Source: CAZVCG01 sp964626265 (lineage in GTDB: Bacteria; Pseudomonadota; Alphaproteobacteria; UBA9219). Taken from it: a stretch of DNA of 60,530 bases. A program made the translations under genes and the position numbers. The notes beneath the pieces were generated by a model. The model did not search any database. It was not told the DNA's origin and saw only the letters and a list, made by a program, of their open reading frames with translations. Where the stretch lies: contig CAZVCG010000007.1 of assembly GCA_964626265.1 (NCBI GenBank), positions 1-60,530 of the forward strand. The letters are read 5' to 3'. Below, one piece after another: positions 7,099 through 16,853 of the stretch (positions are counted from its first letter, which is position 1; each line of letters begins with the position of its first letter).

Positions 7099-8508
7099 AT
7101 GACCCAACCCCAAACTCTTTACGATAAAATATGGGAAAGCCACGTTGTGCGGCGGCAGGACGATGGCACATGTCTTATCTATATAGACCGGCACCTGCTG
7201 CACGAGGTTACTTCGCCGCAGGCTTTTGAAGGGCTGCGCGTCACGGGACGCAAGGTGCGGCATCCGGATCGTGCGCTGGCGGTGGCCGACCATAACGTGC
7301 CCACGACGCACGACCGCGCGAAGGGCATCGCGAATGACGAATCCCGCTTTGCCGTAGAAACGCTTGGACACAACGTGCGTGAGTTTGGCATTGAATATTT
7401 CGGTATGATGGATGGACGGCAGGGCGTCGTGCATATCGTTGGGCCGGAGCAGGGCTTTACCTTGCCGGGGTTGACCATAGTATGTGGTGACAGCCATACG
7501 GCGACGCACGGCGCGTTTGGCGCCTTGGCGTTCGGGATCGGGACATCGGAAATCGAGCATGTGCTGGCGACGCAAACGCTGATTGCCAAGCCTTCGAAAA
7601 ATATGCGCGTGCATGTCGAAGGTATGCTGCCGCGCGGCGTAACGGCGAAGGATTTGATTTTGCATATTATTGGCACCATCGGCACGGCAGGCGGCACGGG
7701 GCATGTGATTGAATACATGGGTGACGCTATCAGGATGCTTTCGATGGAAGGGCGTATGACCATATGCAACATGTCGATCGAAGGCGGCGCGCGCGCAGGC
7801 CTGATAGCGCCGGACGAAACGACTTTCGCATATATCGAGGGCAAGCCGCGCGCGCCAAAGGGGCCAATGTGGCAAAAGGCAGTGGAATATTGGCGAACCT
7901 TGACGACGGACGAAGGCGCTCATTTCGATAAAGTCGTTAAAATCGACGCGTCGGCGATTGCGCCGACGGTCACGTGGGGCACGTTGCCGGAAGACACGAT
8001 TCCGATTACAGGCACAGTGCCCGATCCCAAGGATGTAAAGGACGAAGCCAAGCGTCAGGCTATGAAACGCGCGCTGGATTACATGGATTTGCATCCCGGC
8101 ATGCGCATCGAAGGCGTGAAAGTCGATAAGGTTTTCATCGGCTCATGCACTAACGGACGGATCGAGGATTTGCGCGAGGCGGCGGAAGTCGCCAAGGGCA
8201 AGCATGTTGCAAAGCATGTGCAAGCTTTGGTGGTGCCGGGGTCAGGTCTTGTGAAGCAACAGGCTGAGCAAGAGGGACTCGATAAGATTTTCATCGAGGC
8301 CGGGTTTGAATGGCGCGAGGCAGGATGTTCGATGTGTCTAGCTATGAACGACGACAAGTTAGGCCCGGGGGAACGCTGTGCCTCAACCTCCAACCGCAAT
8401 TTCGAAGGGCGACAGGGTCGGGGTGGGCGGACGCATCTTATGGGGCCGGCCATGGCTGCCGCCGCTGCGATCATGGGCGAACTGACGGACGTGAGGAGGA
8501 TGACATGA
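7099..8508 (+). CDS. leuC: 3-isopropylmalate dehydratase large subunit
   Basis: Large subunit of isopropylmalate isomerase (aconitase family), which with LeuD converts 2-isopropylmalate to 3-isopropylmalate in leucine synthesis. The 469-residue length is normal. Iron-sulfur cluster ligands are visible in FIGSCTNGRIEDLR (near residue 350) and AGCSMCLAMN (near residue 411). The conserved CGDSHTATHGAFGALAFGIG lies near residue 131. Only 60 bp separate it from higA, with no leucine-rich leader peptide or attenuator seen. The stop overlaps the RDD gene start by ATGA. Confidence 0.99.
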   Translation: MTQPQTLYDKIWESHVVRRQDDGTCLIYIDRHLLHEVTSPQAFEGLRVTGRKVRHPDRALAVADHNVPTTHDRAKGIANDESRFAVETLGHNVREFGIEYFGMMDGRQGVVHIVGPEQGFTLPGLTIVCGDSHTATHGAFGALAFGIGTSEIEHVLATQTLIAKPSKNMRVHVEGMLPRGVTAKDLILHIIGTIGTAGGTGHVIEYMGDAIRMLSMEGRMTICNMSIEGGARAGLIAPDETTFAYIEGKPRAPKGPMWQKAVEYWRTLTTDEGAHFDKVVKIDASAIAPTVTWGTLPEDTIPITGTVPDPKDVKDEAKRQAMKRALDYMDLHPGMRIEGVKVDKVFIGSCTNGRIEDLREAAEVAKGKHVAKHVQALVVPGSGLVKQQAEQEGLDKIFIEAGFEWREAGCSMCLAMNDDKLGPGERCASTSNRNFEGRQGRGGRTHLMGPAMAAAAAIMGELTDVRRMT

Positions 8509-9011
8509 GCGAAGCTGACGTCTCCTATACAGTCGTGAAGCCGGGGACTGATTTGAAACGTTACGCTTACGCAGGGTTTTGGCGGCGTTTTTGGGCCGTA
8601 TCGGTCGATTTTCTGGTTATTTTGATCGTATTCGTGATGTTGATTGCGCCGTTGGGGATAGTTTTGGGCCTGGGCGCGATCATCACTTGGCCGATTACAT
8701 CGGCTCTTGCCGGGCTTTCGGGCATGTTGGTGCCGCTATTGGATCTCAAGGTGCAGATTGTGGCGTGGCTGTATTTCGCGCTCATGGAAAGTTCGAGTTG
8801 GCAAGCGACGATCGGCAAAAGGTTGTTCGGTGTGCGTGTAATGACGGTGGATGGCAAGCCCGTAACGTTTGCCCGCGCCACGGGACGTTATTTCGGAAAG
8901 TATCTTTCGACGATTTTATGGATGCTGGGTTATGTACTGGCCGCGTTCACGCCTAAGAAGCAGGCTTTGCATGACCTTATCGCCGAGACGGTTGTGGTGA
9001 GGGAGAGGTAA
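8505..9011 (+). CDS. RDD-family membrane protein
   Basis: A 168-residue integral membrane protein. The RDD family pattern is present: arginines in GFWRRFWAVSVDF (residues 24-36, with the Asp at 35) and the late WQATIGKRLFGVRV (near residue 100). Hydrophobic segments lie near residues 35-60, 63-95 and 130-150. Function of the family is unsettled; some members act in ion or proton transport. The start is set by the ATGA overlap with leuC and an AGGAGG 5 bases upstream; the stop overlaps leuD as TAATG. It is thus embedded in the leucine operon, but no link to leucine metabolism can be read from the sequence. Confidence 0.9.
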   Translation: MSEADVSYTVVKPGTDLKRYAYAGFWRRFWAVSVDFLVILIVFVMLIAPLGIVLGLGAIITWPITSALAGLSGMLVPLLDLKVQIVAWLYFALMESSSWQATIGKRLFGVRVMTVDGKPVTFARATGRYFGKYLSTILWMLGYVLAAFTPKKQALHDLIAETVVVRER

Positions 9012-9613
9012 TGCGAAAGTTCACGCAACTCACGGGCATCGCAGCGCCGTTGCCGATGGTCAATGTCGATACGGACATGATCATCCCCAAGCAATTTTTG
9101 AAAACGACCAAGCGCACGGGGCTGGGCAAGGCGTTGTTTTTCGAGTTGCGGTATACGAACGAGGGAAAGGAAATCCCCGATTTCGTTTTGAACAAACCGC
9201 AATGGCGCGACGCGCATATACTTGTTGCAGGAGCGAATTTCGGTTGCGGATCAAGCCGCGAACATGCGCCTTGGGCGCTTATAGATTACGGCATTCGTTG
9301 CGTCATTGCGCCAAGCTTTGCCGATATATTTTTCAATAATTGTTTCAAGAACGGGTTGTTGCCAGTCGTGTTGCCCAATGATCAGGTTGATAAGATTATG
9401 GACGTTATCACGCGACAGCCGACGCGGTTGACGGTCGATCTGGATGCCGGGCACGTGCGTGGGCCGGAAGGGATGACTTATTCGTTCACGGTTGAACCGT
9501 TCCAAAAGCATTGTTTGTTGGAAGGTTTGGACGATATAGGTTTAACTGAACAATACATGGCGGAAATCGAGGCGTTTGAGAAAAAGCGCGCCGCTCTACA
9601 GCCTTGGGCTTGA
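9011..9613 (+). CDS. leuD: 3-isopropylmalate dehydratase small subunit
   Basis: Small (swivel-domain) subunit pairing with LeuC. 200 residues, normal length. Family motifs are VNVDTDMIIPKQFLKT (residues 17-32) and the strongly conserved NFGCGSSREHAPWAL (near residue 77). ADIFFNNCFKNGLLPV (near 104) contributes to the active-site loop region. The ATG overlaps the RDD stop, implying coupling, and leuB follows after 7 bp. Confidence 0.99.
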   Translation: MRKFTQLTGIAAPLPMVNVDTDMIIPKQFLKTTKRTGLGKALFFELRYTNEGKEIPDFVLNKPQWRDAHILVAGANFGCGSSREHAPWALIDYGIRCVIAPSFADIFFNNCFKNGLLPVVLPNDQVDKIMDVITRQPTRLTVDLDAGHVRGPEGMTYSFTVEPFQKHCLLEGLDDIGLTEQYMAEIEAFEKKRAALQPWA

Positions 9614-9620
9614 GGGCATA

Positions 9621-10727
9621 ATGACAAAAAACATCCTTCTTCTTCCCGGCGACGGGATCGGGCCGGAGATCATGGCCGAGGCGCGGCGTGTGTTGGAATG
9701 GTTTCGCGACAAGCAAAAGCTGTCTATTGCTCTGACGGAAGATGTCGTTGGCGGCGCGGCGATCGATAAGTACGGTGTGCCGCTTGCATCTGAAACGCTG
9801 AATAAGGCGAAAGAGACGGATGCGGTACTTTTGGGTGCAGTTGGCGGGCCCAAGTGGGCAAATGTCGCTTATGATAAGAGGCCCGAAGCCGGATTGCTCG
9901 GGCTGCGTAAGGAACTCGGTTTATTCGCCAATCTGCGACCTGCGATGGTGTTTGATGCCTTGGTGGATGCCTCGACGCTGAAACCGGAAGTTGTGCGCGG
10001 GCTGGACATCATGATTGTGCGCGAGCTGACAGGCGGCGTGTATTTCGGCGAGCCGCGCGGCATCACGACATTGCCGAACGGTGAGCGGCGTGGCGTGAAT
10101 ACGCAAGTTTATACAACATCGGAAATCCACCGCGTTGCGCGCGTGGCGTTCGAGTTAGCGCGACAACGGCGTAACAAGGTTTGCTCCAGCGAAAAATCGA
10201 ACGTGATGGAATCTGGCCTTTTGTGGAAAGAGGAAGTCACAAAGCTACATGAAGCCGAATACAAAGACGTAGAATTGTCACACATGCACGCGGATGCATG
10301 CGCAATGCAATTGCTGCGCAACCCGAAGCAGTTTGACGTGATCGTTACCGATAACCTATTCGGCGATATTTTATCGGATGAGGCTTCGATGCTCGGGGGT
10401 TCGTTGGGCATGTTGCCATCGGCTTCCCTCGGTGCACCCGAAGCCAACGGTAAACGCCCGGCGATGTATGAGCCGATCCATGGCTCTGCGCCGGATATTG
10501 CGGGCAGGGGCATTGCTAACCCGCTCGCGACAATTTTGAGCGTTGGCATGATGTTTCGCTATTCTTTCGGCTGGGCTAAGGAAGCCAACATGATCGATAA
10601 GGCGGTTCAAAATGTTTTGGCACACGGCATCCGCACGGCGGATATCGTCAGCCCCGGCATGAAACCCGTCGGCACAGCGGCGATGGGGGATGCGGTGTTG
10701 GATGTGTTGGGCAATCACATCCGTTGA
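9621..10727 (+). CDS. leuB: 3-isopropylmalate dehydrogenase
   Basis: NAD-dependent oxidative decarboxylation of 3-isopropylmalate to 2-oxoisocaproate, the third committed step of leucine synthesis. 368 residues. The nucleotide/substrate motifs are LPGDGIGPEIM (residues 8-18), the Lys-containing SSEKSNVMES (near 193), and DNLFGDILSDEASML (near 250, metal-binding aspartates). YEPIHGSAPDIAGRGIANP (near 283) follows. ATG 9621 has GAGG 5 bases upstream; the frame is open further back inside leuD, but that extension has no homology. Its last 13 bases overlap the convergent pip gene. Confidence 0.99.
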   Translation: MTKNILLLPGDGIGPEIMAEARRVLEWFRDKQKLSIALTEDVVGGAAIDKYGVPLASETLNKAKETDAVLLGAVGGPKWANVAYDKRPEAGLLGLRKELGLFANLRPAMVFDALVDASTLKPEVVRGLDIMIVRELTGGVYFGEPRGITTLPNGERRGVNTQVYTTSEIHRVARVAFELARQRRNKVCSSEKSNVMESGLLWKEEVTKLHEAEYKDVELSHMHADACAMQLLRNPKQFDVIVTDNLFGDILSDEASMLGGSLGMLPSASLGAPEANGKRPAMYEPIHGSAPDIAGRGIANPLATILSVGMMFRYSFGWAKEANMIDKAVQNVLAHGIRTADIVSPGMKPVGTAAMGDAVLDVLGNHIR

Positions 10728-11707
10728 AACGCTTTGGCGAAGCTTCGCGCATCGTTGTCGCGGATATACTTGAAGCGTTCGGTGGCGTCAATGAGCGCCG
10801 AGCGGATGCCGGGCTCCAGCATCGAATGACCTGCGTCGGGAATAACGTGATATTCAGCTTCGGGCCAGTGGCGATGCAGTTCGTCGGCGGTGATGATCGG
10901 GCAGATCATGTCATAGCGTCCCTGAACAAGCACGGCGGGGATGCGGCGAATGCGGTAAATGTTGTCCAAAAGCTTGTTGTCGGGCGTGAACAGGTTGTTC
11001 TTGAAATAATGCGCTTCGAGAATGGGCAAGGCCGAGCGGGGATCGTCTTTCCCGGTTAAGGCTTTTTCAACGATCGAGGGCATGAAAGTCGAACAGGACG
11101 ATTCATATTGCAGCCACAGCCGTAATGCTTCGCGTTTAAGCGCATCGTCGGGTCCAGAAAAAATACGGTGATAGGCGGAGAGAAGGTCGTTGCGCTGTTC
11201 CGGCGCAATGAAACCTGCGAACGCCGACCAAGCCTCGGGGAAAATCTGGCGTAGGCCGTAGAGAAACCAATCGACTTCGTTGCGGCGCATGAGGCAAATA
11301 CTGCGCAACATTAGGCTGAGGCATTTTTCGGGATGCTCCTCGGCGTAAGCGATGGCAAGCGTGCTACCCCACGAGCCGCCCATGACGTGCCAGCGGCGAA
11401 TGCCGCGGCTTTGGCGCAGAAACTCGATGTCGGAGATGAGGTGTTCGGTTGTGTTGTCTTGTGTTTCATAAAGAGGCGTGGATCGGCATGCGCCTCGTTG
11501 GTCGAATAGGATAATGCGCCATACGCGAGGATCGAAAAAACGCCTTGCGAGGGGAGAAGCGCCTTCGCCGGGGCCGCCGTGAAGAAATACAACGGGAATG
11601 CCCTCAGGATTGCCGGATTCCTCCCAGTACAGCGTGTGGATATCGTCCACACGCAGCATGCCTGTAGCGTAGGGCTCAAGTGCCGGAAAAAGCTCATGGA
11701 GAGCCAT
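10715..11707 (-). CDS. pip: prolyl aminopeptidase (proline iminopeptidase)
   Basis: Alpha/beta-hydrolase of peptidase family S33 that removes N-terminal proline from peptides, cytosolic. 330 residues. Visible motifs are the oxyanion-region VVFLHGGPGEGASP (near 38), LFDQRGACRSTPLYE (near 66), and the nucleophile elbow MGGSWGSTLAIAYAEEHP (near 108, Ser in GGSWGS). The late Asp and His of the triad lie in GRYDMICP and PDAGHSMLEPG. GAGGG lies 8 bases before the ATG. It starts 24 bp after the glutamate dehydrogenase gene on the same strand and may be cotranscribed; the 3' end overlaps leuB tail-to-tail. Confidence 0.95.
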   Translation of the reverse strand: MALHELFPALEPYATGMLRVDDIHTLYWEESGNPEGIPVVFLHGGPGEGASPLARRFFDPRVWRIILFDQRGACRSTPLYETQDNTTEHLISDIEFLRQSRGIRRWHVMGGSWGSTLAIAYAEEHPEKCLSLMLRSICLMRRNEVDWFLYGLRQIFPEAWSAFAGFIAPEQRNDLLSAYHRIFSGPDDALKREALRLWLQYESSCSTFMPSIVEKALTGKDDPRSALPILEAHYFKNNLFTPDNKLLDNIYRIRRIPAVLVQGRYDMICPIITADELHRHWPEAEYHVIPDAGHSMLEPGIRSALIDATERFKYIRDNDARSFAKAFQRM

Positions 11708-11731
11708 AAGAAGACCCTCAAAAAGGAAGGG

Positions 11732-14700
11732 CTATCTGCTTAGCGCGGATAGATGGCGGCTTGCAAGCGTCAGCATGGCCATGTCCAAATTTCCAGCCGC
11801 CTTGATTTCGTCAATCAAAAGATCAAATTTTTCAATGCTTAGAGCGTTTTCATTAATCCAATGCGCTAACAACTCCTCCTTGCTGCACGCTTTGGCTTTT
11901 TTGCCCGTTGGAACGAGGGCATTGTGCGTCAGTCTGCGTTGGCTGTCCAGCACGTCGCCCAGCAATGCGGACGTTGCTTCGCGCTTCCATGGCGTGTCGG
12001 GTCCGCTCATGTGGGCGACGCGTTCGCGCAGCCATTCGAGGTGCAAGCGTTCGCCAAGGCCGAAGAACACGGCGGCGGCGTTTTCCAGATTGCATTCCGA
12101 TTGCGAAGCCAGGCGTGTCAATTCCGGCGCGATGGCGAGGTAGGGCATGATGGCGATCCGGCGCGCCAGCGTGTTTGATACGCCGTGCGCGATCAGTTCT
12201 TCTTCCATCTTGCGCGCGGAATCGCCGATGGCAGAGGGGTTCTTGACGAACCATGCCGTCAGTTGTTCGACGCCTTTGCTGAAACGCGCGATAGCCGGCT
12301 CCAGCTTTTGCGGCACTTCGCCCTGATTCAGGAGCCATGGCACGACGTAATCCATCATGCGGTTTATCGTCAGCAGCATGGTGGTTTGGGTGGATGCCGG
12401 AACCTTGTTGTCGAGGCTTTCGATATCTTTCCATAACGCATGAAGGTCGAATGCCGCGCGCGCAAGATGGTAGGCGCGGGCGATGGACGAAACGTTTTGG
12501 CCCGTTTGATCGGCGACGGCGAAAACAAAGTGGCTGCCGACGCGGTTGATCAAGCTGTTCGTCAGGCGCGTTGCGACGATTTCCCGCCGCAACTGGTGAT
12601 GAAGGATTTCGTCCGTAAACTTCTTTTTGAGATTGTCCGGGAAATAATAAAGCAGGTCTTGATGCAGGAAAGGGTCATCAGGCAAATCCGACGCGAGCAA
12701 CTGGTCATAGAGCCATATTTTCGCATAAGACAGAAGGATCGCCAGTTCCGGGCGAGTAAAGCCTTTGCCGAGGCGTTGGCGCTCAGCAATATCAGCGTCA
12801 TCCGGCAGGTATTCTATGGCGCGGTTTAGCAGCCCAGATTTTTCCAGGAAACGGATGCTTCGCGCATGAACGGGCAGCAGTTCAGCCGCGCGCGTTTCCG
12901 CAACGGAGAGAGCCTGCGTTTGGCGGTAGTTGTCGCGTAGGACAAGAAAGGCGACATCGTCCGTCATGCTGGCCAGAAGCTTGTTGCGGGAAGGCAAGGA
13001 AAGGTTGCCGTTCTTCATGGGCTTGCTGAGCAGGATCTTGATGTTGACTTCGCGGTCGGACGTTGCAACTCCTGCGGAATTGTCGATGAAGTCAGTGTTC
13101 AGTCGGCCGCCCTTGAGCGCGTATTCGATGCGGCCAAGCTGTGTCATGCCCAGATTGGCGCCTTCTCCGACAACGTTGGCGTGCAATTCGTGACCGTCGA
13201 TGCGGATGGCGTCGTTGTTACGGTCGCGCACGTCCGTATGGGTTTCGTCCGCGCTTTTGACGTATGTGCCGATGCCGCCGAAGTATAGAAGTTCGACTCT
13301 GGCGCGCAGCATGGCTTGGATCAGGTCGTTAGGCGTTACCGTGTCGTGCGTAAGCTCGAAAGCTTTCTTGATTTCCGGGGTCAGCTTGATAGTTTTGTCG
13401 CTACGCGCATAAATAGAGCCGCCTTTAGACAACTTGGATTTGTCGTAGTCCATCCAGCTGCTGCGCGACAACTTGAAAAGTCTTTGGCGTTCGGCGAAGC
13501 TGACGGCCGAATCCGGGTTCGGATCGCAGAAGATGTGGCGGTGATCGAACGCGCCGATCAAGCGGATGTGCTTCGAGAGCAGCATCCCGTTGCCAAACAC
13601 GTCGCCCGACATATCGCCAACGCCGACGACCGTGAAGTCCGTTGTTTGAATGTCTTTGCCGAGTTCGCGGAAGTGGCGCTTGACGCCTTCCCATACGCCA
13701 CGGGCGGTAATACCCATGTCTTTGTGGTCATAGCCAGCCGATCCGCCCGAGGCGAAAGCATCGTCGAGCCAGAAACCGTATTCTTGAGAAATTCCGTTGG
13801 CAATATCGGAGAACGTTGCCGTACCTTTGTCGGCCGCGACAACGAGATAGGGATCGTCGGCATCATGACGTACGACGTTTGCGGGGGGAACGATCCTGCC
13901 GTTTACGCGGTTGTCGGTGAGGTCGAGCAAGCCGCGCATGAAAATGCGGTAGCAAGCGATGCCTTCGGCTTGCCATTTGTCGGCTTCGTGGGGCGGTTGC
14001 TTGACGATAAAGCCGCCTTTGGAGCCGACTGGCACGATGACAGTGTTCTTGACCATCTGGGCTTTCATGAGACCCAGAATCTCGTTGCGGAAGTCGTCGC
14101 GACGGTCCGACCAGCGGATACCGCCTCGCGCCACCTTGCCGCCGCGCAGGTGGATGGCTTCCACGCGCGGGCTGTAAACAAAGATTTCGTAGAGCGGCTT
14201 GGGCAAGGGCATGAACTCGATGGACCGGCTGTCGAACTTGATAGACAGATAAGGTTTCGCCGTCCCGTCGATATTGTGCTGGAAATAGTTCGTCCGCAGC
14301 GAGGATTCGATAAGGTTGAGATAGCGGCGGATGATGCGGTCTTCTTCTAGCACTGTGACATTCTCAAGCGCCGCCAAGATTTTATCGGCTAACTTGGCCA
14401 TCAGCTTGGCGCGGTCACCTTGCAGATGAGGATCGTGGCGAGCAATGAAGAGGTCTGTCAAATAGCGCGTCGTTTGAGGATGGGACAAAAGCGTAGCGGC
14501 CATCATATCCTGATCGTAGGGGATGCGAAGCTGCCGCAAATAACGCGCCAAAGCTCGCAGCATCGTGATTTCGTGCCACGTCAGTCTTGCGCGTAACGTC
14601 AAGGCGTTAAAGGCGTCGTTTTCAGTTTCACCCGAGCAAAGCTTGACGAATGCTTCTTCAAAAACAGGTTTAATGGCGCTGAAATCGGCAATGCGCCCAG

Positions 14701-16543
14701 AACCGTTGCTGCAGACGAACTCATGAATATAAAGCTTTGCGCAACCGTCGCAAGGCACGACTTCGTAAGGACCGCCCATGTGCCGCGCTTTGAGGCCCAT
14801 GTTTTCGATGAGAGGAAGGATGTTAGAGAGAACCAGCGGATTTTCGGGCAGAAATAGTTTTAGGCGCAGTAGGCCGGAATCGTCGATTTCCGAAAGGTCT
14901 ATGACGAATTTGTTTTCCGTTAACGCGTGTTCAAGCGCGTCGATGTCCTTGACAGCATCATCGGAAGACGTTGCGTCGGTATAGGGATGCGGGAAGGCCT
15001 CGCCATAGCGAGTGAAGAGATGGCGTGCCTGCGTTTCGTCAAAGGCTACCATAAGGCTATCTTTAAGGCGGTCAGGCCATGAACGGCAGATTTCGCGCAA
15101 TTCGGCCTCAAGAAGCGAGCGATTGGGAAATTTGAGGTCGGGCTGAATTTCAATCGTCATGAAAACGCGGGCCAGCGGGCTGTCGTCGATGCGGATATTG
15201 AGCATCGTCATCTTGCCTTTTAGGGCGGATTCTAACCTCTTTTGGATTTTTTGGCGCGTTTCAGTGTCGTAGCGGTCGCGCGGCACGTAGATGAGGCAAG
15301 TCATGAACCGTCCGAAAGGATCCTTTCGCATGAACAGCGCAACGCGGGCGCGTTCTTGCAACTGAACGATGCCAAGGGCGTGGCTATAAAGATCGTCGGT
15401 CTCAATCTGAAACAGCTCATCGCGTGGATAAGTATCCAGAATATGCATTAAAGCGCGGCCATCATGGCTATCCAGATCGAATTTGGTTTTTTCCAAAACA
15501 TCCTGAATCTTGCGGCGCAGATAAGGAACCTTAAGCGAGCTTTGAAGATATGAGGCAGAGGTAAATAGCCCGATGAACATATGTTCGCCGATGACAATGC
15601 CCTGATTGTTAAAACGCTGGATGAATACGGCGTCCATCGGGGTGCCGCGATGCACACGGCTTCGCGCATTCGTTTTAGCGACGATGGTCAAACGTTTTTG
15701 CTTGAGCAAGCGCACGACTTCGGGCGGCTGCGTCTTAAGGTCGCGCAGGCGGCCAAAAATGCGTTCGTCTTCGTTGCGGAGAATGCCGAGGCCGGAGTTA
15801 GCGACGATCTTCCACTGATACGTATCCTTGTTGTGAAGTAAATCGAGTTTGCGATAGCCGAGGAACGTGTAGTTCCTGTCGTTCAGCCATTGTAAAAACA
15901 GTTTCGTTTCTTCTGCCTCGTCTTCGCTAATGCCGCGCGGGACGGAATGGGCAATCTCGTCGATAATAGCCTGGACTTTACCCTGCATCGTCGACCAATC
16001 GGTAACGACGGTTCTTACGTCGCTTAAAATGCCGCGCAAGCTGGATTCGATTTCTTCTAACTGTTCTTCGTCTATCAAGCGGTCGACGTGGATATGTATG
16101 AAGGACTCTGCGGTTTTCTTGTCGCCCTTCAAATCAATAAGATTGCCCTTGGAGTCGCGCTGCGTATGAACGATGGGATGAATAGATAGATGAACCATCA
16201 AACCGCGCCGTTGGAGTTCGCTTGTTACGGAATCAACGAGAAAAGACATGTCATCGTTGACAATTTCCACTACCGTACGGCCAAACGACCATCCGTTGCG
16301 TTCCAACTTGGGGTTGAACACGCGAATATTGACCGATCCTCGGGGGCGTTTTTGCGCGAGCTGCCACATCGAAGCAGCCAATTGCTGTTGCACGGCGTCG
16401 GGCAAAGACTCCAGATCGCTTGGCGAAACGTTCGAAAAAAAGAGCTTAGCAAAGGCTGATGGAGCAGGGGGAGGAGGGGAGGCAAGGGCCACTTTTCGGG
16501 ATGGGGTGTTAACGGTTTTTTTTAAGGCTGCTTGTGTGCCCAT
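11732..16543 (-). CDS. gdh: NAD-specific glutamate dehydrogenase, 180-kDa class
   Basis: Very large (1603 residues) catabolic NAD-dependent glutamate dehydrogenase, converting glutamate to 2-oxoglutarate and ammonium. The catalytic core is around residues 800-845: GGKVARGGIRWSDRRDDFRN, then LMKAQMVKNTVIVPVGSKGG. A nucleotide-binding part follows (VVGVGDMSGDVFGNGMLLS, near residue 970). Long N- and C-terminal regulatory parts match the class described from Streptomyces, Pseudomonas and Caulobacter. I start at MGTQAALKK because a GGGAG lies about 10 bases upstream; the frame is open 20 codons further, but that extension has no SD. No disruption was seen across nearly 5 kb. Confidence 0.97.
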   Translation of the reverse strand: MGTQAALKKTVNTPSRKVALASPPPPAPSAFAKLFFSNVSPSDLESLPDAVQQQLAASMWQLAQKRPRGSVNIRVFNPKLERNGWSFGRTVVEIVNDDMSFLVDSVTSELQRRGLMVHLSIHPIVHTQRDSKGNLIDLKGDKKTAESFIHIHVDRLIDEEQLEEIESSLRGILSDVRTVVTDWSTMQGKVQAIIDEIAHSVPRGISEDEAEETKLFLQWLNDRNYTFLGYRKLDLLHNKDTYQWKIVANSGLGILRNEDERIFGRLRDLKTQPPEVVRLLKQKRLTIVAKTNARSRVHRGTPMDAVFIQRFNNQGIVIGEHMFIGLFTSASYLQSSLKVPYLRRKIQDVLEKTKFDLDSHDGRALMHILDTYPRDELFQIETDDLYSHALGIVQLQERARVALFMRKDPFGRFMTCLIYVPRDRYDTETRQKIQKRLESALKGKMTMLNIRIDDSPLARVFMTIEIQPDLKFPNRSLLEAELREICRSWPDRLKDSLMVAFDETQARHLFTRYGEAFPHPYTDATSSDDAVKDIDALEHALTENKFVIDLSEIDDSGLLRLKLFLPENPLVLSNILPLIENMGLKARHMGGPYEVVPCDGCAKLYIHEFVCSNGSGRIADFSAIKPVFEEAFVKLCSGETENDAFNALTLRARLTWHEITMLRALARYLRQLRIPYDQDMMAATLLSHPQTTRYLTDLFIARHDPHLQGDRAKLMAKLADKILAALENVTVLEEDRIIRRYLNLIESSLRTNYFQHNIDGTAKPYLSIKFDSRSIEFMPLPKPLYEIFVYSPRVEAIHLRGGKVARGGIRWSDRRDDFRNEILGLMKAQMVKNTVIVPVGSKGGFIVKQPPHEADKWQAEGIACYRIFMRGLLDLTDNRVNGRIVPPANVVRHDADDPYLVVAADKGTATFSDIANGISQEYGFWLDDAFASGGSAGYDHKDMGITARGVWEGVKRHFRELGKDIQTTDFTVVGVGDMSGDVFGNGMLLSKHIRLIGAFDHRHIFCDPNPDSAVSFAERQRLFKLSRSSWMDYDKSKLSKGGSIYARSDKTIKLTPEIKKAFELTHDTVTPNDLIQAMLRARVELLYFGGIGTYVKSADETHTDVRDRNNDAIRIDGHELHANVVGEGANLGMTQLGRIEYALKGGRLNTDFIDNSAGVATSDREVNIKILLSKPMKNGNLSLPSRNKLLASMTDDVAFLVLRDNYRQTQALSVAETRAAELLPVHARSIRFLEKSGLLNRAIEYLPDDADIAERQRLGKGFTRPELAILLSYAKIWLYDQLLASDLPDDPFLHQDLLYYFPDNLKKKFTDEILHHQLRREIVATRLTNSLINRVGSHFVFAVADQTGQNVSSIARAYHLARAAFDLHALWKDIESLDNKVPASTQTTMLLTINRMMDYVVPWLLNQGEVPQKLEPAIARFSKGVEQLTAWFVKNPSAIGDSARKMEEELIAHGVSNTLARRIAIMPYLAIAPELTRLASQSECNLENAAAVFFGLGERLHLEWLRERVAHMSGPDTPWKREATSALLGDVLDSQRRLTHNALVPTGKKAKACSKEELLAHWINENALSIEKFDLLIDEIKAAGNLDMAMLTLASRHLSALSR

Positions 16544-16776
16544 GAAATCAGTACTCCCACCTTGAAATATGCTTCCAATTGACGCGCAAAATAGTAGTGT
16601 CATTCATGTTGGTCAATGGTAGAAAACCGGCTATTGCTATAAATGCGAAGGTATATGTGCAGGCGCGAAATAGCGCAATTAACGAAAAATAATAACCTTA
16701 ATTCATATAAAGAGGGAATATTTACGCACATGAAACCAAATATTAGTATCCTTTAGCGCATAATTATCGCCCCGAC

Positions 16777-16853
16777 GCGCCCTTAGCTCAGTTGGATAGA
16801 GCAGCTGCCTTCTAAGCAGCAGGTCAGAAGTTCGAATCTTCTAGGGCGCGCCA
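16777..16853 (+). tRNA. tRNA-Arg (anticodon UCU)
   Basis: A complete cloverleaf can be drawn. The acceptor stem GCGCCCT pairs with AGGGCGC, followed by discriminator G and an encoded CCA at 16851-16853. The D-arm is GCTCAGTTGGATAGAGC, the anticodon stem GCTGC/GCAGC has loop CTTCTAA (anticodon TCT), and the T-arm contains GTTCGAATC. This reads AGA codons. The 3' end of tRNA genes often serves as an integration site, but I saw no repeat of this end nearby that would mark an att boundary. Confidence 0.98.

Noticed and set aside
7054..8094. 346-codon minus-strand frame opposite leuC
   Set aside because: Antisense to leuC with Arg/His-rich nonsense composition.
13316..14350. 344-codon plus-strand frame opposite glutamate dehydrogenase
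   Set aside because: It is antisense to the catalytic core of a clear gene; long shadow frames are common with this codon use.
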